Shown here in pieces: positions 1-7,070 of a stretch of DNA of 64,000 nt. How positions within the stretch are numbered: the first letter of the stretch is position 1; the number at the start of each line of letters is the position of its first letter. The DNA lies in the NCBI RefSeq assembly GCF_038237375.1, contig NZ_CP151273.1, positions 2,232,001-2,296,000 of the forward strand, given 5' to 3'. Position numbers and translations under genes: made by a program. The notes under the pieces were generated by a model. It saw nothing but the letters and a program-made list of their open reading frames with translations, searched no databases and was not told where the DNA came from. The stretch is from Alcaligenes sp. SDU_A2 (lineage in GTDB: Bacteria; Pseudomonadota; Gammaproteobacteria; Burkholderiales; Burkholderiaceae_B).

Positions 1-693
1 CGCATGCTGGAGCCGCATCAACTGCTGGCCGAGCTGGTCGGCTTCTTTCAGCCCAAGCGGCTGGCGGGCAAACGCGTCCTGATCACTGCCGGCCCCACCG
101 CCGAACCGATTGACCCTGTGCGCGTCATCAGCAACCGTTCGTCAGGCAAGATGGGCTATGCCATCGCCCGCGCGGCGCAGGAAGCCGGCGCGCAGGTCAC
201 GCTGGTTTCCGGCCCGGTGGCGCTGGACACGCCTTACGGAGTACAGCGCATCAATGTCGAAACGGCCCGCCAGATGCACGCCGCCGTCATGGCCCAGGCT
301 GCGCAGGCGGATGTGTTTATTGGCGTCGCCGCCGTGGCCGACTGGCACGTCAGCAATGCCAGCGACATCAAAATCAAAAAAACCGCCGAACAATCCACGC
401 CGGATCTGCAATTTAGCCCGAACCCGGACATTCTGGCCGAAGTCGCCGCCCTGCCCGACGGCCCGTTCTGCGTGGGCTTTGCCGCAGAGACCGACCACCT
501 GATCGAGCACGCCCAAGCCAAGCGCCAGCGCAAAAACGTGCCCATGCTGGTGGGCAATCTGGCCCAGCGCGCCATGAATGCCGACGACACCGAACTGGTC
601 GTGTTCGATGCGCAAGGCCACACCCACTGGCCTGCCCAGGACAAGTTGCTGGCCGCCCGTCAATTGATTCAAGCCATTGCCCAACGGCTTTAA
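1..693 (+). CDS. coaBC: CoaBC C-terminal part (phosphopantothenate-cysteine ligase), 5' end outside window
   Basis: This is the CoaB half of the bifunctional flavoprotein that joins 4'-phosphopantothenate to cysteine (CTP-dependent) and then decarboxylates the product in coenzyme A synthesis. The reading frame is open to the window edge, so the CoaC decarboxylase half and the true start lie upstream. Recognisable CoaB features are [14 protein letters not shown] near visible residue 27, SNRSSGKMG near 43, KIKKT near 123 and the NPDIL stretch near 140. The CDS ends in TAA and is followed 73 bp later by dut, a common betaproteobacterial pairing. Both enzymes act in the cytoplasm. Confidence 0.95.
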   Translation, partial: RMLEPHQLLAELVGFFQPKRLAGKRVLITAGPTAEPIDPVRVISNRSSGKMGYAIARAAQEAGAQVTLVSGPVALDTPYGVQRINVETARQMHAAVMAQAAQADVFIGVAAVADWHVSNASDIKIKKTAEQSTPDLQFSPNPDILAEVAALPDGPFCVGFAAETDHLIEHAQAKRQRKNVPMLVGNLAQRAMNADDTELVVFDAQGHTHWPAQDKLLAARQLIQAIAQRL

Positions 694-766
694 ATCGTCT
701 GTTTTTCATTTTCCCGGGCAGCGCCGCAAGCCGCGCGCTGCCCCGCTTTTGTAGGACACCCCTTAC

Positions 767-1228
767 ATGCATCGCCGTATCGAAGCCCGCATCGTCAATG
801 ATCTGCTGGGCACCACTATCGAAGCCCCCAGCTACGCCACGGACGGCTCCGCCGCTATGGATCTGCGCGCCTGCCTGAGCGAAGCCACTACCCTGCCCGC
901 AGGCGGCCGCACACTGGTCAAGACCGGCTTGGCCATCAATATGATGGACCCTGGGCTGGTGGCGATCGTGGCCTCGCGCTCCGGCCTGTCGCTAAAGCAT
1001 GGCGTGCGCGTTGCCCAAGGCATCGGCGTCATCGATGCCGACTACCACGGCGAGATCGGCGTGATTCTGGCCAATGACAGCGATGTGGACTATGTGATCC
1101 AGCCCGGCGAGCGCATCGCCCAACTGATGTTCCAACCCGTGGTGCAAGTCGCGCTGCAGTTTGTGGATCAGTTCTCTACCGATACCGAACGCGGCACAGG
1201 CGGCTTCGGCAGCACAGGCAAGAACTAA
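767..1228 (+). CDS. dut: dUTP diphosphatase (dUTPase)
   Basis: Hydrolyses dUTP to dUMP and pyrophosphate, which keeps uracil out of DNA and supplies dTMP synthesis. The 153-residue length is typical of the trimeric dUTPase family. All five family motifs are visible in order: GSAAMDLRA near 27, [11 protein letters not shown] near 69, [13 protein letters not shown] near 85, PGERIAQLM near 113 and the C-terminal glycine-rich arm [10 protein letters not shown] near 142. The start ATG has an AGGA about 10 bp upstream, somewhat far for an ideal ribosome site. It follows coaBC on the same strand and may be co-transcribed with it. Confidence 0.97.
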   Translation: MHRRIEARIVNDLLGTTIEAPSYATDGSAAMDLRACLSEATTLPAGGRTLVKTGLAINMMDPGLVAIVASRSGLSLKHGVRVAQGIGVIDADYHGEIGVILANDSDVDYVIQPGERIAQLMFQPVVQVALQFVDQFSTDTERGTGGFGSTGKN

Positions 1229-1332
1229 GCACAAGGGTCATAAAAGGACACCTCGCGGCACGATCCTACACAAGCAGGCCCGTGCCACCCCTCGGACCTT
1301 TCTACTGCCCGCTGAACACATGTTGGACTGCA

Positions 1333-2331
1333 ATGCCATCCTTAAAACCGGGTAAGCCTGGCTCCAGCCCGCCCACCACTGGCAAAACAACGGCCCTACT
1401 CCACCCGCGCAACCGTCATCAAGGCCAGTACGATTTTGACGCACTGATCAAAGACACGCCCGAACTGGCCGCCTTTGTATTCGTGAACCCGTACGGCACT
1501 AAAACCATTCGTTTCGCCGACCCGAATGCCGTCAAAGCCCTGAATTGCGCCTTGCTAAAGTCTTTTTACGGCGTTGCGCAGTGGGATATTCCAGCCAACT
1601 ATCTTTGCCCCCCTATTCCGGGTCGCGCCGATTACGTTCACTATCTGGCCGATGTGCTGGCCAGCAGCAATAAGGGCGTCATCCCCCGTGGCGCTGCCGT
1701 GCGCGTCCTGGATATTGGCGTCGGGGCCAATGCCATCTACCCCTTGATTGCGCATGCCGAATATGGATGGCAATGTGTCGGTTCGGACATCGCCGCCGAT
1801 GCACTGGCATCGGCAGGCCGCATTCTTCATGCAAATCCCGGCTTGTCCACGGCCATCACACTGCGTCAGCAAACATCGCCCACGCAGATTTTTAAAGGCA
1901 TCGTGGGCACGGACGACTATTTTGACCTGACGCTGTGCAATCCACCCTTCCACGCCTCGCAAGACGAGGCCCTGAACGGCAGCCAACGCAAATGGCGTGG
2001 CCTGGGCAAAGCGCCCCCCAAACAAAGCGCTGCCGTGCTGAACTTTGGCGGACAACAGTCTGAACTGTGGTGCGAAGGCGGCGAAGCCCAATTCATACGC
2101 CGCATGATAAAAGAAAGCACCGTCATCAGCCGCCAAGTCCTGTGGTTCAGCACCCTGGTATCCAAAGCATCCAATCTACCCGGCATCTTGCATGCCCTAC
2201 GAAAAGCCAAGGCATTCGACGTACAAACCGTGGAAATGACCCAGGGGCAAAAGAAAAGCCGCTTTGTGGCTTGGACGTTTCTTAACGCTATAGAACAAGA
2301 GGCATGGCGGGATGGGCGGTGGGTGGGGTAG
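1333..2331 (+). CDS. rlmF: 23S rRNA (adenine-1618-N6)-methyltransferase RlmF
   Basis: Methylates N6 of a 23S rRNA adenine (A1618 in E. coli numbering) using SAM. The family is recognised from HPRNRH near the N terminus, the [20 protein letters not shown] block, the SAM-binding [15 protein letters not shown] region near residue 122 and the N6-adenine catalytic motif NPPF near residue 203. The ATG at 1333 gives 332 residues and starts close to where E. coli RlmF starts. An in-frame GTG at 1282 would add 17 residues unlike the family, so the shorter form is preferred; neither has a strong ribosome site. This is the last ordinary chromosomal gene before a marked drop in G+C. Confidence 0.9.
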   Translation: MPSLKPGKPGSSPPTTGKTTALLHPRNRHQGQYDFDALIKDTPELAAFVFVNPYGTKTIRFADPNAVKALNCALLKSFYGVAQWDIPANYLCPPIPGRADYVHYLADVLASSNKGVIPRGAAVRVLDIGVGANAIYPLIAHAEYGWQCVGSDIAADALASAGRILHANPGLSTAITLRQQTSPTQIFKGIVGTDDYFDLTLCNPPFHASQDEALNGSQRKWRGLGKAPPKQSAAVLNFGGQQSELWCEGGEAQFIRRMIKESTVISRQVLWFSTLVSKASNLPGILHALRKAKAFDVQTVEMTQGQKKSRFVAWTFLNAIEQEAWRDGRWVG

Positions 2332-2536
2332 GATTGGGGGAAGTGGGTGGCTATAAAATAGCGTGGTCAGGAATAAGATGCTTGGATTGCTGGTTGTTGA
2401 TTGGAATTGGGACACTAAAAATGGAACCGGAAATATTTTAAGCGGTTATGAATGACGGATAACGGCCAAAAGCAGTCATTCAATCATCGGCATTAGGACT
2501 ACTCTCAATAAGCATCAATCTCGAATTTTTTTGCTT
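2332..2536. other. Intergenic, entry into low-G+C segment
   Basis: I see no credible gene here. G+C falls sharply after rlmF. A perfect 7-bp inverted repeat (GAATGAC at 2450-2456, GTCATTC at 2475-2481) encloses CGGCCAAAAGCA. That inner sequence is a weak relative of the TGGGTCG...AAGCA repeats at 4231-4256 and 6203-6228. It may be a decayed recombination site at the left edge of the accessory segment. Confidence 0.4.
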
Positions 2537-2641
2537 GTCTAAGAATGTTTGTTGGTAATTGCTTACTCATAAAAAAGCAGATAGATTAATTTTTATAAGA
2601 ACGACGAGCCTCTTTTTCTTGTCGTCTAAATCTATTTAGAT
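2537..2641 (+). other. Candidate attC-like recombination site A (or paired regulatory module)
   Basis: The segment runs from GTCTAAG (2537) to TTTAGAT (2635-2641), about 105 bp, the size of an integron attC site. Its 3' end holds TCTAAATCTATTTAGAT (2625-2641), preceded by a hairpin with arms 2602-2608 and 2618-2624. The same layout recurs at 5048-5150 with nearly the same spacing. The end core TTTAGAT departs from the canonical GTTRRRY at its first base, so this copy is degenerate or is not attC at all. The next gene starts 15 bp downstream, a typical cassette distance. Confidence 0.35.
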
Positions 2642-2656
2642 CGTAATGAAAAACCT

Positions 2657-3268
2657 ATGAAGTCTTTTATCAACTGGCTCGCGGCAGCCGCATCTCTGAT
2701 TGGGCTATTTTTCACGCTTAGACCGCTAGGTAGTGATGGTAATCTGTCACCTATTCAGCTCAGCGTCGTAATCTTGATTACAGTAATATTCGGTATAGCA
2801 GCTCTAACTGAAATTCGAAAGGAGCGTCAACGCTCAGGCAAGAAGTATCGTAGTACAGCCCAAATTAATAGCTACATGCTAAAAATGCTGCACAATAGTG
2901 GAAAATGTGAGATCTGCTCTCGCGATGCTAGTTGGATTGCTGACGAGAAAATACTCGCGCTGTTAAAGGATAAGGCAACGCGCGGAGAGTTGACATTCTT
3001 GGTTCACCACTCAACCCCTAATTTAAAAAGCCTCGCTATCATGGGGGCTGAGGTAATTGAGTACGGCACTCTAGGGTTTGAGCCGGTGACCCGTTTCACA
3101 GTGGTCAACGCAGGGAATCCCGCGTCTTCCTACGTTGCTATTGGGCGACAAAAGCCAAACGAACCGCACATTATCGAGGAGTTAGATTCCTCGCATCCGA
3201 CGTATTCAATGGCACGAGACCTCATTCGATCCATTCGGGCTGCTCATGATCAATCTACGAAAAGCTAA
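2657..3268 (+). CDS. Two-helix membrane protein with a possible PLD-like cytoplasmic domain, function unknown
   Basis: This 203-residue protein is not assigned to a named family. Two hydrophobic segments (about 5-21 and 33-50) are followed by a basic stretch (RKERQR) and a soluble domain of roughly 140 residues. That domain, with CSRDASWI then an LLKDKATRGELTFLV strand-helix pattern, looks like the degenerate half of a phospholipase-D-like fold. No HxK catalytic motif is visible, so enzymatic activity is doubtful. It overlaps the next gene by 23 bp, so the pair is probably translationally coupled. Codon use is A+T-richer than the core genes. There is no good ribosome site before the ATG; a short hairpin/palindrome module lies immediately upstream. 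A sensor or effector role is speculation. Confidence 0.7.
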   Translation: MKSFINWLAAAASLIGLFFTLRPLGSDGNLSPIQLSVVILITVIFGIAALTEIRKERQRSGKKYRSTAQINSYMLKMLHNSGKCEICSRDASWIADEKILALLKDKATRGELTFLVHHSTPNLKSLAIMGAEVIEYGTLGFEPVTRFTVVNAGNPASSYVAIGRQKPNEPHIIEELDSSHPTYSMARDLIRSIRAAHDQSTKS

Positions 3269-3962
3269 GAGTCTGCCCCGCATCACTCGTGAGTGGGATG
3301 CCATTGCGGATTTGCGTGAGCGACAGATCGCGTCAGGGGAAGACCACAGCGCAAACTTTGTCCTCGCTCCTGCCATACTTGGTGCACTCCCGCAGTCGAA
3401 GTCACTAGTTGACATTGGCTGTGGTACTGGTTGGCTAACGTCTATGGCTTCGCAGCGCGCTGAGTTACTTGTCGGTGTCGATCCTAGTCCTAATTCCATT
3501 GCTATTGCAGAGAAGCTTCATTCGAGTGCATCAATAAGCTATCGGACAGAAACAGTTGAGCAGTACGCACGGCGGCGCAAGCGCCCAGAGTTTGATACTG
3601 CAATCTCAAACATGGCCGCAAGCAGTGCCCCAGATCTACAGCATTTTTTCTCAGCTTCCAGGCGATTACTGCAAAGGAATGGACTTTTTATATTAACGTT
3701 CCCCCACCCCTGCTTCTGGCCTCTCTACTGGGGTTACGCGTCACATCCTAAATTTCGTTACGAACGCTCGTTTGCAGTAGAGGGAAAGTTCAAGATACGA
3801 ACGCAAGTTACGCAAATGGTCACCACTCATTTTCATCACCCGTTAGAGCAATATTTTTCTTCATTAGCGCGTGCTGGGTTCGAATTGGAGTCTATGCGTG
3901 AGTTATCTGGGCGCGGATTTGAGTTCCCGCGGTTTATGCTTGTTACTTCGCGTGCGATTTAA
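3246..3962 (+). CDS. Class I SAM-dependent methyltransferase
   Basis: The 238-residue protein has a Rossmann-type methyltransferase core. Motif I is VDIGCGTGW (residues 55-63), followed by the acidic end of strand 2 in VGVDPSPNS (77-84) and a post-core strand in LFILTFPHPCF. The fold resembles the Methyltransf_11/25 group, which acts mostly on small molecules. No DNA-methyltransferase NPPY-type motif is visible, so a restriction-modification role is unlikely. The C-terminal domain (about residues 160-238) is the variable substrate part. It overlaps the preceding membrane-protein gene by 23 bp, which suggests a two-gene unit. Its TAA stop lies inside the first core of the attC-like site that follows, as in integron cassettes. 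Substrate unknown. Confidence 0.85.
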   Translation: MINLRKAKSLPRITREWDAIADLRERQIASGEDHSANFVLAPAILGALPQSKSLVDIGCGTGWLTSMASQRAELLVGVDPSPNSIAIAEKLHSSASISYRTETVEQYARRRKRPEFDTAISNMAASSAPDLQHFFSASRRLLQRNGLFILTFPHPCFWPLYWGYASHPKFRYERSFAVEGKFKIRTQVTQMVTTHFHHPLEQYFSSLARAGFELESMRELSGRGFEFPRFMLVTSRAI

Positions 3963-4014
3963 CAATTCATTGAAGGCAGTGCCGCTTCGCAGCGTGTCTT
4001 AAGTTAGGTTAGAA
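3957..4014 (+). other. Integron attC-like site (59-base element type)
   Basis: Starts with ATTTAAC, an exact RYYYAAC core (3957-3963), and ends with GTTAGAA (4008-4014); an exact GTTRRRY match, GTTAGGT, lies 5 bp earlier. In between, AACAATTCATTGAAG, CCGCTTCGC and GTCTTAAG follow the classical 60-bp attC (59-base element) almost base for base. CGCT-TCGC-AGCG forms the apical hairpin. The site begins at the stop codon of the methyltransferase gene and precedes the next start codon by 13 bp. The match is by memory and eye; no covariance model was run. Confidence 0.6.
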
Positions 4015-4027
4015 GGGTAAAGAAGAT

Positions 4028-4204
4028 ATGAATCCAATCATGAGTCATACCAAGTGTCAGAAGTGCCAAAAAATCTTCAATGTAGCTGAGCTCAACGAGA
4101 GCCCAGATGGCATTGGGTATATTTGCATTGATGATGCGGCTTGCAGGAAAAGACTAGAAGAAAAGAAATTGGTATCTAATCCAACATTCAACCCGACTCG
4201 CTAA
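4028..4204 (+). CDS. Small Cys-rich (zinc-ribbon-like) cassette protein, 58 aa
   Basis: The frame opens with ATG at 4028 behind a good purine-rich ribosome site (AGAAGGGTAAAGAAG) and encodes 58 residues. Cys10 and Cys13 form a CxxC knuckle (KCQKC); Cys33 and Cys39 could complete a zinc site. The tail is charged (RKRLEEKK). It sits between two attC-like sites in the same orientation, and its last codons run into the second one, a frequent arrangement for cassette genes. I do not recognise the family. Its short length makes it a lower-certainty gene, but start, ribosome site and context agree. Confidence 0.6.
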   Translation: MNPIMSHTKCQKCQKIFNVAELNESPDGIGYICIDDAACRKRLEEKKLVSNPTFNPTR

Positions 4205-4232
4205 AGCGATTGGCTTAGCTTGTTCGTTAGTG
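4179..4232 (+). other. Candidate attC-like site 2
   Basis: ATCCAAC (4179-4185) fits the RYYYAAC core exactly. The right end reads GGCTTAGCTTGTTCGTTAG, close to the conserved 3' half of classical attC sites, and closes with GTTAGTG (4226-4232), one base off GTTRRRY. TCGC-TAAA-GCGA forms a perfect apical hairpin. The left core overlaps the 3' end of the 58-residue gene. It is weaker than the site at 3957-4014 but has the same orientation and placement. Confidence 0.45.
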
Positions 4233-4256
4233 GTGGTCTGCTTTGGGTCGTAAGCA
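4231..4256 (+). repeat. 26-bp repeat, copy 1 (TGGGTCG element)
   Basis: About 22 of 26 positions match 6203-6228. The shared core reads GTCTGC, two variable bases, TGGGTCG, one variable base, AAGCA. Both copies directly follow a GTTAG end of an attC-like site, so they may be relics of the same cassette or a common post-site sequence. A weaker relative (CGGCCAAAAGCAGTCA) lies at 2463-2478. Confidence 0.55.
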
Positions 4257-4305
4257 TTCTTTTTGTCAGTGAAAATGGGATTCCTTTCATTGAAGGAGAA
4301 CCCCA

Positions 4306-4930
4306 TGAAACCGGAGATCAATGAAGCAAAACCGTTCTTTCCTTGGAACAAGGAGAGGCTTGTTGGCCAAAAGCTCCGTTGAAGCTGAAAGAAATCTGGG
4401 CAATCCGCATACGGCTACAGCTAGCTGAAAAAGTGCGAGATCTGGCGCTTTTCAACCTAGCCATCGACAGCAAACTACGTGGCTGCGATTTAGTCAGCTT
4501 GCGCGTTTGCGACATTTCACAAGGGAAGAGCATCTACCCACGCGCTATCGTCATGCAGCGCAAGACGCATTGACCCGTGCAATTCGAGATTACTGAACTG
4601 ACGCGGCAGTCGGTGGCTGCTTGGATCGATCTGGCGCGTCTCGCTTCAGACGCCTACCTGTTCCCAAGCAGAGTGACAAAGTCGCCGCACCTTTCTACAC
4701 GGCAGTACGCACGCATCGTCGCGGGTTGGATCGTGTCGATCGGTTTAGACCCTGCGACGTATGGCACGCACACCATGCGCCGAACCAAGGCGACGCTGAT
4801 CTACCGGCGAACGAAGAACCTTCGGGCAGTTCAACTCCTTCTCAGACATACCAAGTTGGAAAGCACGGTGCGATACCTTGGCATCGAAGTCGACGATGCG
4901 CTGGAAATAGCAGAGCAGACAGAAACGTGA
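4306..4930 (+). pseudogene. Broken tyrosine-type site-specific recombinase
   Basis: The intact form would be a tyrosine recombinase/phage-integrase family protein of about 208 residues. The ATG at 4306 has a good ribosome site (GAAGGAGA). The frame then breaks near 4375, where one base appears lost just before PLKLKE, and it stops at TGA 4571-4573, where CGA would restore it. The rest still shows family signatures: HTMRRTKATLIYRRT (box II HxxR) and LLRHTKLESTVRYLG, with the catalytic Tyr region. It lacks the length and extra domain of integron integrases (IntI). It is probably a dead passenger in the array rather than its driver. Confidence 0.85.
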
Positions 4931-5047
4931 GGTTTGCTTACAATCGGACAGCGCATCTATTGGGGTTGTCGCTGTCCGGCCAGAAGCAGTCCTTCGGACC
5001 TTGTGTTTCAGTATCCATAAAAAACTGAGCTCCGAATTTTTAGCTTT

Positions 5048-5150
5048 GTCTAAAAATAACAACAGTGAAATTGCCTGTGGATTTGCATATACCATACAGT
5101 ATTAGGCGAACTAGACATGAATATCACATGTCATCTAAATCTAGTTAGAT
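5048..5150 (+). other. Candidate attC-like site B, paired with site A
   Basis: Runs from GTCTAAA (5048) to GTTAGAT (5144-5150); the right core is an exact GTTRRRY match and the left core misses the final C. Its end TCTAAATCTAGTTAGAT (5134-5150) differs at one base from 2625-2641. A perfect hairpin GACATG/CATGTC (5114-5119, 5127-5132) precedes it; outer AACTA/TAGTT pairing extends the stem across a bulge. The distance from GTCTAA to the 17-bp end is 86 bp here and 88 bp in site A. The next gene starts 19 bp after the site. Confidence 0.4.
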
Positions 5151-5168
5151 TTCACTGAGGGGGGCAAT

Positions 5169-6062
5169 GTGCCACACGACACGAGGAAATACAGAGAAAT
5201 ATTCGAAAGAATGTCCTCCGACGAAATCACAGAAATAAATCGTCTCAGCGACGAAGAGCACCGGAAGCAGGCGAGAGCATTTAAAGAGGGATATCAGAAA
5301 GGACTTTGTTATCTCTGCTGCAAGCCATTTAAAACCATTAGCCGCGAAGACCCATGTTTGCACTGGCTTCTACGTCAATGCAAATTTAAGAAGAAAGACT
5401 TTCCAAAAATATATAAGAAATATGGATATGGAAACATAGCGGCTTTTATTAGATGGTGTGCAAATCAAGAGCGTTTCTTGTCCAACATAAACGACCTAAA
5501 AGACGAAAAACAAAACCGTAAAATTATATCTTATACAGTTAGATGGAAAAATATTGACTGGACATTTGATTGTTCAAAGAACGATTTAGAGGGACATTCT
5601 GGTACTGCAATAGGCTACCCTCACTATCACTTTCAGATGAGAATAGATGGAAAACAATTTATTAATTTCAATGATTTCCATGTTCCTTTTACCCACCATG
5701 ATATTTTCATACTAAAAACAAGCATAGAACAAGGCGATTGGTTTAAGCAGGACTTCGGCGCATTAGGCTCTGGCATGCAGGATGCTGTAAGCATTGACCT
5801 AGACGATATCTTGGAGCATACAACCCCATCAAAAGATGAGGAAAATGCAACATACCATTTCTCCACCATGATAGACGCAAGAGACAATCCTATATCTGGT
5901 GAAGAAATTTATGAAATACAAATGGAAGCACAACGAGCAGGAAAATCTTTTGCCTTGATCGCTCAGCAACGTTTAACTGGTCGTGCTCAAATTCAAACCA
6001 CAGTCAGTCCAGCCAATTCAATCCCTGATATTGCATCAAGAACAGAGCACAAGCGTAGGTAA
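5169..6062 (+). CDS. Zinc-finger-like hypothetical protein, 297 aa
   Basis: I cannot assign this protein to a family. The GTG start at 5169 follows a strong purine run (GAGGGGGG). Residues 47-71 contain CYLC, then PCLHWLLRQC: Cys47, Cys50, Cys63, His65 and Cys71 could bind zinc. A Lys/Tyr/Phe-rich stretch follows, then an aromatic/His-rich part (PHYHFQM at 151-157, FHVPFTHHD near 170) that could hold a second metal or catalytic site. The C-terminal 70 residues look disordered. It is clearly A+T-richer than the core genes. An attC-like site begins immediately after its stop codon, so it is probably a gene cassette. Confidence 0.75.
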   Translation: MPHDTRKYREIFERMSSDEITEINRLSDEEHRKQARAFKEGYQKGLCYLCCKPFKTISREDPCLHWLLRQCKFKKKDFPKIYKKYGYGNIAAFIRWCANQERFLSNINDLKDEKQNRKIISYTVRWKNIDWTFDCSKNDLEGHSGTAIGYPHYHFQMRIDGKQFINFNDFHVPFTHHDIFILKTSIEQGDWFKQDFGALGSGMQDAVSIDLDDILEHTTPSKDEENATYHFSTMIDARDNPISGEEIYEIQMEAQRAGKSFALIAQQRLTGRAQIQTTVSPANSIPDIASRTEHKRR

Positions 6063-6063
6063 G

Positions 6064-6199
6064 ATCTAACAACTGTTTCAACCCGTTCGCTGCGCTCACT
6101 GGGACAGGCTAAAGCCCAATCCTTAACCAAACCACTTGTATAGGCTCATCAAGTCGGTGTAGCGGGCTGTTGGTTTAACAAATCATTCAAGCGTTAGTA
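6064..6199 (+). other. Candidate long attC-like site closing the array
   Basis: ATCTAAC (6064-6070) is an exact RYYYAAC core, followed by AACTGTTTCAACC, much like the left half of known attC sites. The right end GGTTTAAC...TCAAGCGTTAG matches the conserved right half; the last core is GTTAGTA (6193-6199), imperfect at the end. At 136 bp it falls within the known attC size range. It begins one base after the upstream stop codon. Confidence 0.5.
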
Positions 6200-6202
6200 A
6201 TT

Positions 6203-6228
6203 TGGTTGTCTGCAATGGGTCGAAAGCA
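6203..6228 (+). repeat. 26-bp repeat, copy 2 (TGGGTCG element)
   Basis: Partner of 4231-4256, with about 22 of 26 bases shared. It follows the last attC-like end and marks the right edge of the low-G+C segment. Ordinary G+C-rich coding sequence resumes within 150 bp. Confidence 0.55.
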
Positions 6229-6261
6229 GCCACCCACCTCACTAAAGTCAAATACCCCAAC

Positions 6262-6306
6262 AAAAAAAGCCAACCCGCCCGAAGGCCGGTTGGCTTTTTC
6301 TTTTTC
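6262..6306 (-). terminator. Rho-independent terminator of the liv operon (bidirectional form)
   Basis: AAAAAGCCAACC and GGTTGGCTTTTT form a long stem around a short G+C-rich loop, with an A run on one side and a T run on the other. It lies 27 bp past the livF stop on the minus strand. It could also stop transcripts leaving the cassette segment on the plus strand. Confidence 0.9.
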
Positions 6307-6332
6307 TGGCTCCAAAAGGCCAGGAGCGTCGA

Positions 6333-7070
6333 TCAAGCCGCGAAGTCTTCTTCGCCCAGGTAGGCGGCGCGCACTTTGGGGTCATGCAGCAGTTGGGAGG
6401 CGGGGCCTTCCAGGATAATGCGGCCGGACTCCATGACGTAGCCGCGGTCACCCAGTTCCAGTGCCAGGCGGGCGTTTTGCTCGATCAGCAGGATGGTGAC
6501 GCCTTCTTTGGCGATGTCCTGGATCAGGCCGAAGATGCGCTCGACCATGATCGGTGCCAGGCCCATGGATGGTTCGTCCAGCAGGAGCAGGTCGGGCCGG
6601 GAGATCATGGCGCGACCCATGGCCAGCATTTGCTGTTCGCCGCCGGACAGGGTTCCGGCCGACTGCTTTTTGCGCTCGGCCAGTCGCGGAAACAAGGTAT
6701 AGACCCGCTCCACGTCCTGACGCACCTGGGCATCGTCGCGGCGTGTGTAGGCCCCCATGGACAGGTTTTCTTCGATGGTCAGTTGACCAAAGATCCCCCG
6801 CCCTTCGGGCACCATGACCAGGCCGCGCCGCACCAGTTGATGCGAGGGCACGCCCACGATGCTCTGGCCCTGGTAATCGATATGGCCAGCCGCCACCGGC
6901 ACCAGACCGCAGATGGCGCGCAGTGTCGTGCTTTTGCCTGCGCCGTTGGCACCGATCAGGCACACCAGTTCGCCCTTACCCACCTGAAGGTTCAAGTCGC
7001 GCACGGCACGGATGCCGCCATAGGCCACGTCCAGGTTCCGAATATCCAACATCAAGGGTGATGTGCTCAT
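6333..7070 (-). CDS. livF: Branched-chain amino-acid ABC transporter ATPase LivF
   Basis: One of two nucleotide-binding subunits that power high-affinity import of Leu/Ile/Val-type amino acids. The 245-residue form starts at ATG 7068-7070. Walker A is GANGAGKST (about 40-48), the signature is LSGGEQQ and Walker B ends in LLLLDEP. The start overlaps the livG stop by 4 bp, a sign of translational coupling; a longer upstream frame exists but lacks homology. It is the last gene of the operon, before a strong terminator. The exact substrate range cannot be read from the sequence. Confidence 0.95.
   Translation of the reverse strand: MSTSPLMLDIRNLDVAYGGIRAVRDLNLQVGKGELVCLIGANGAGKSTTLRAICGLVPVAAGHIDYQGQSIVGVPSHQLVRRGLVMVPEGRGIFGQLTIEENLSMGAYTRRDDAQVRQDVERVYTLFPRLAERKKQSAGTLSGGEQQMLAMGRAMISRPDLLLLDEPSMGLAPIMVERIFGLIQDIAKEGVTILLIEQNARLALELGDRGYVMESGRIILEGPASQLLHDPKVRAAYLGEEDFAA

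Noticed and set aside
4306-4930. Reading the broken recombinase as the integron integrase
   Set aside because: It is much shorter than IntI proteins, lacks room for the IntI-specific extra helix, and lies inside the array as a same-strand passenger rather than divergent at one end.
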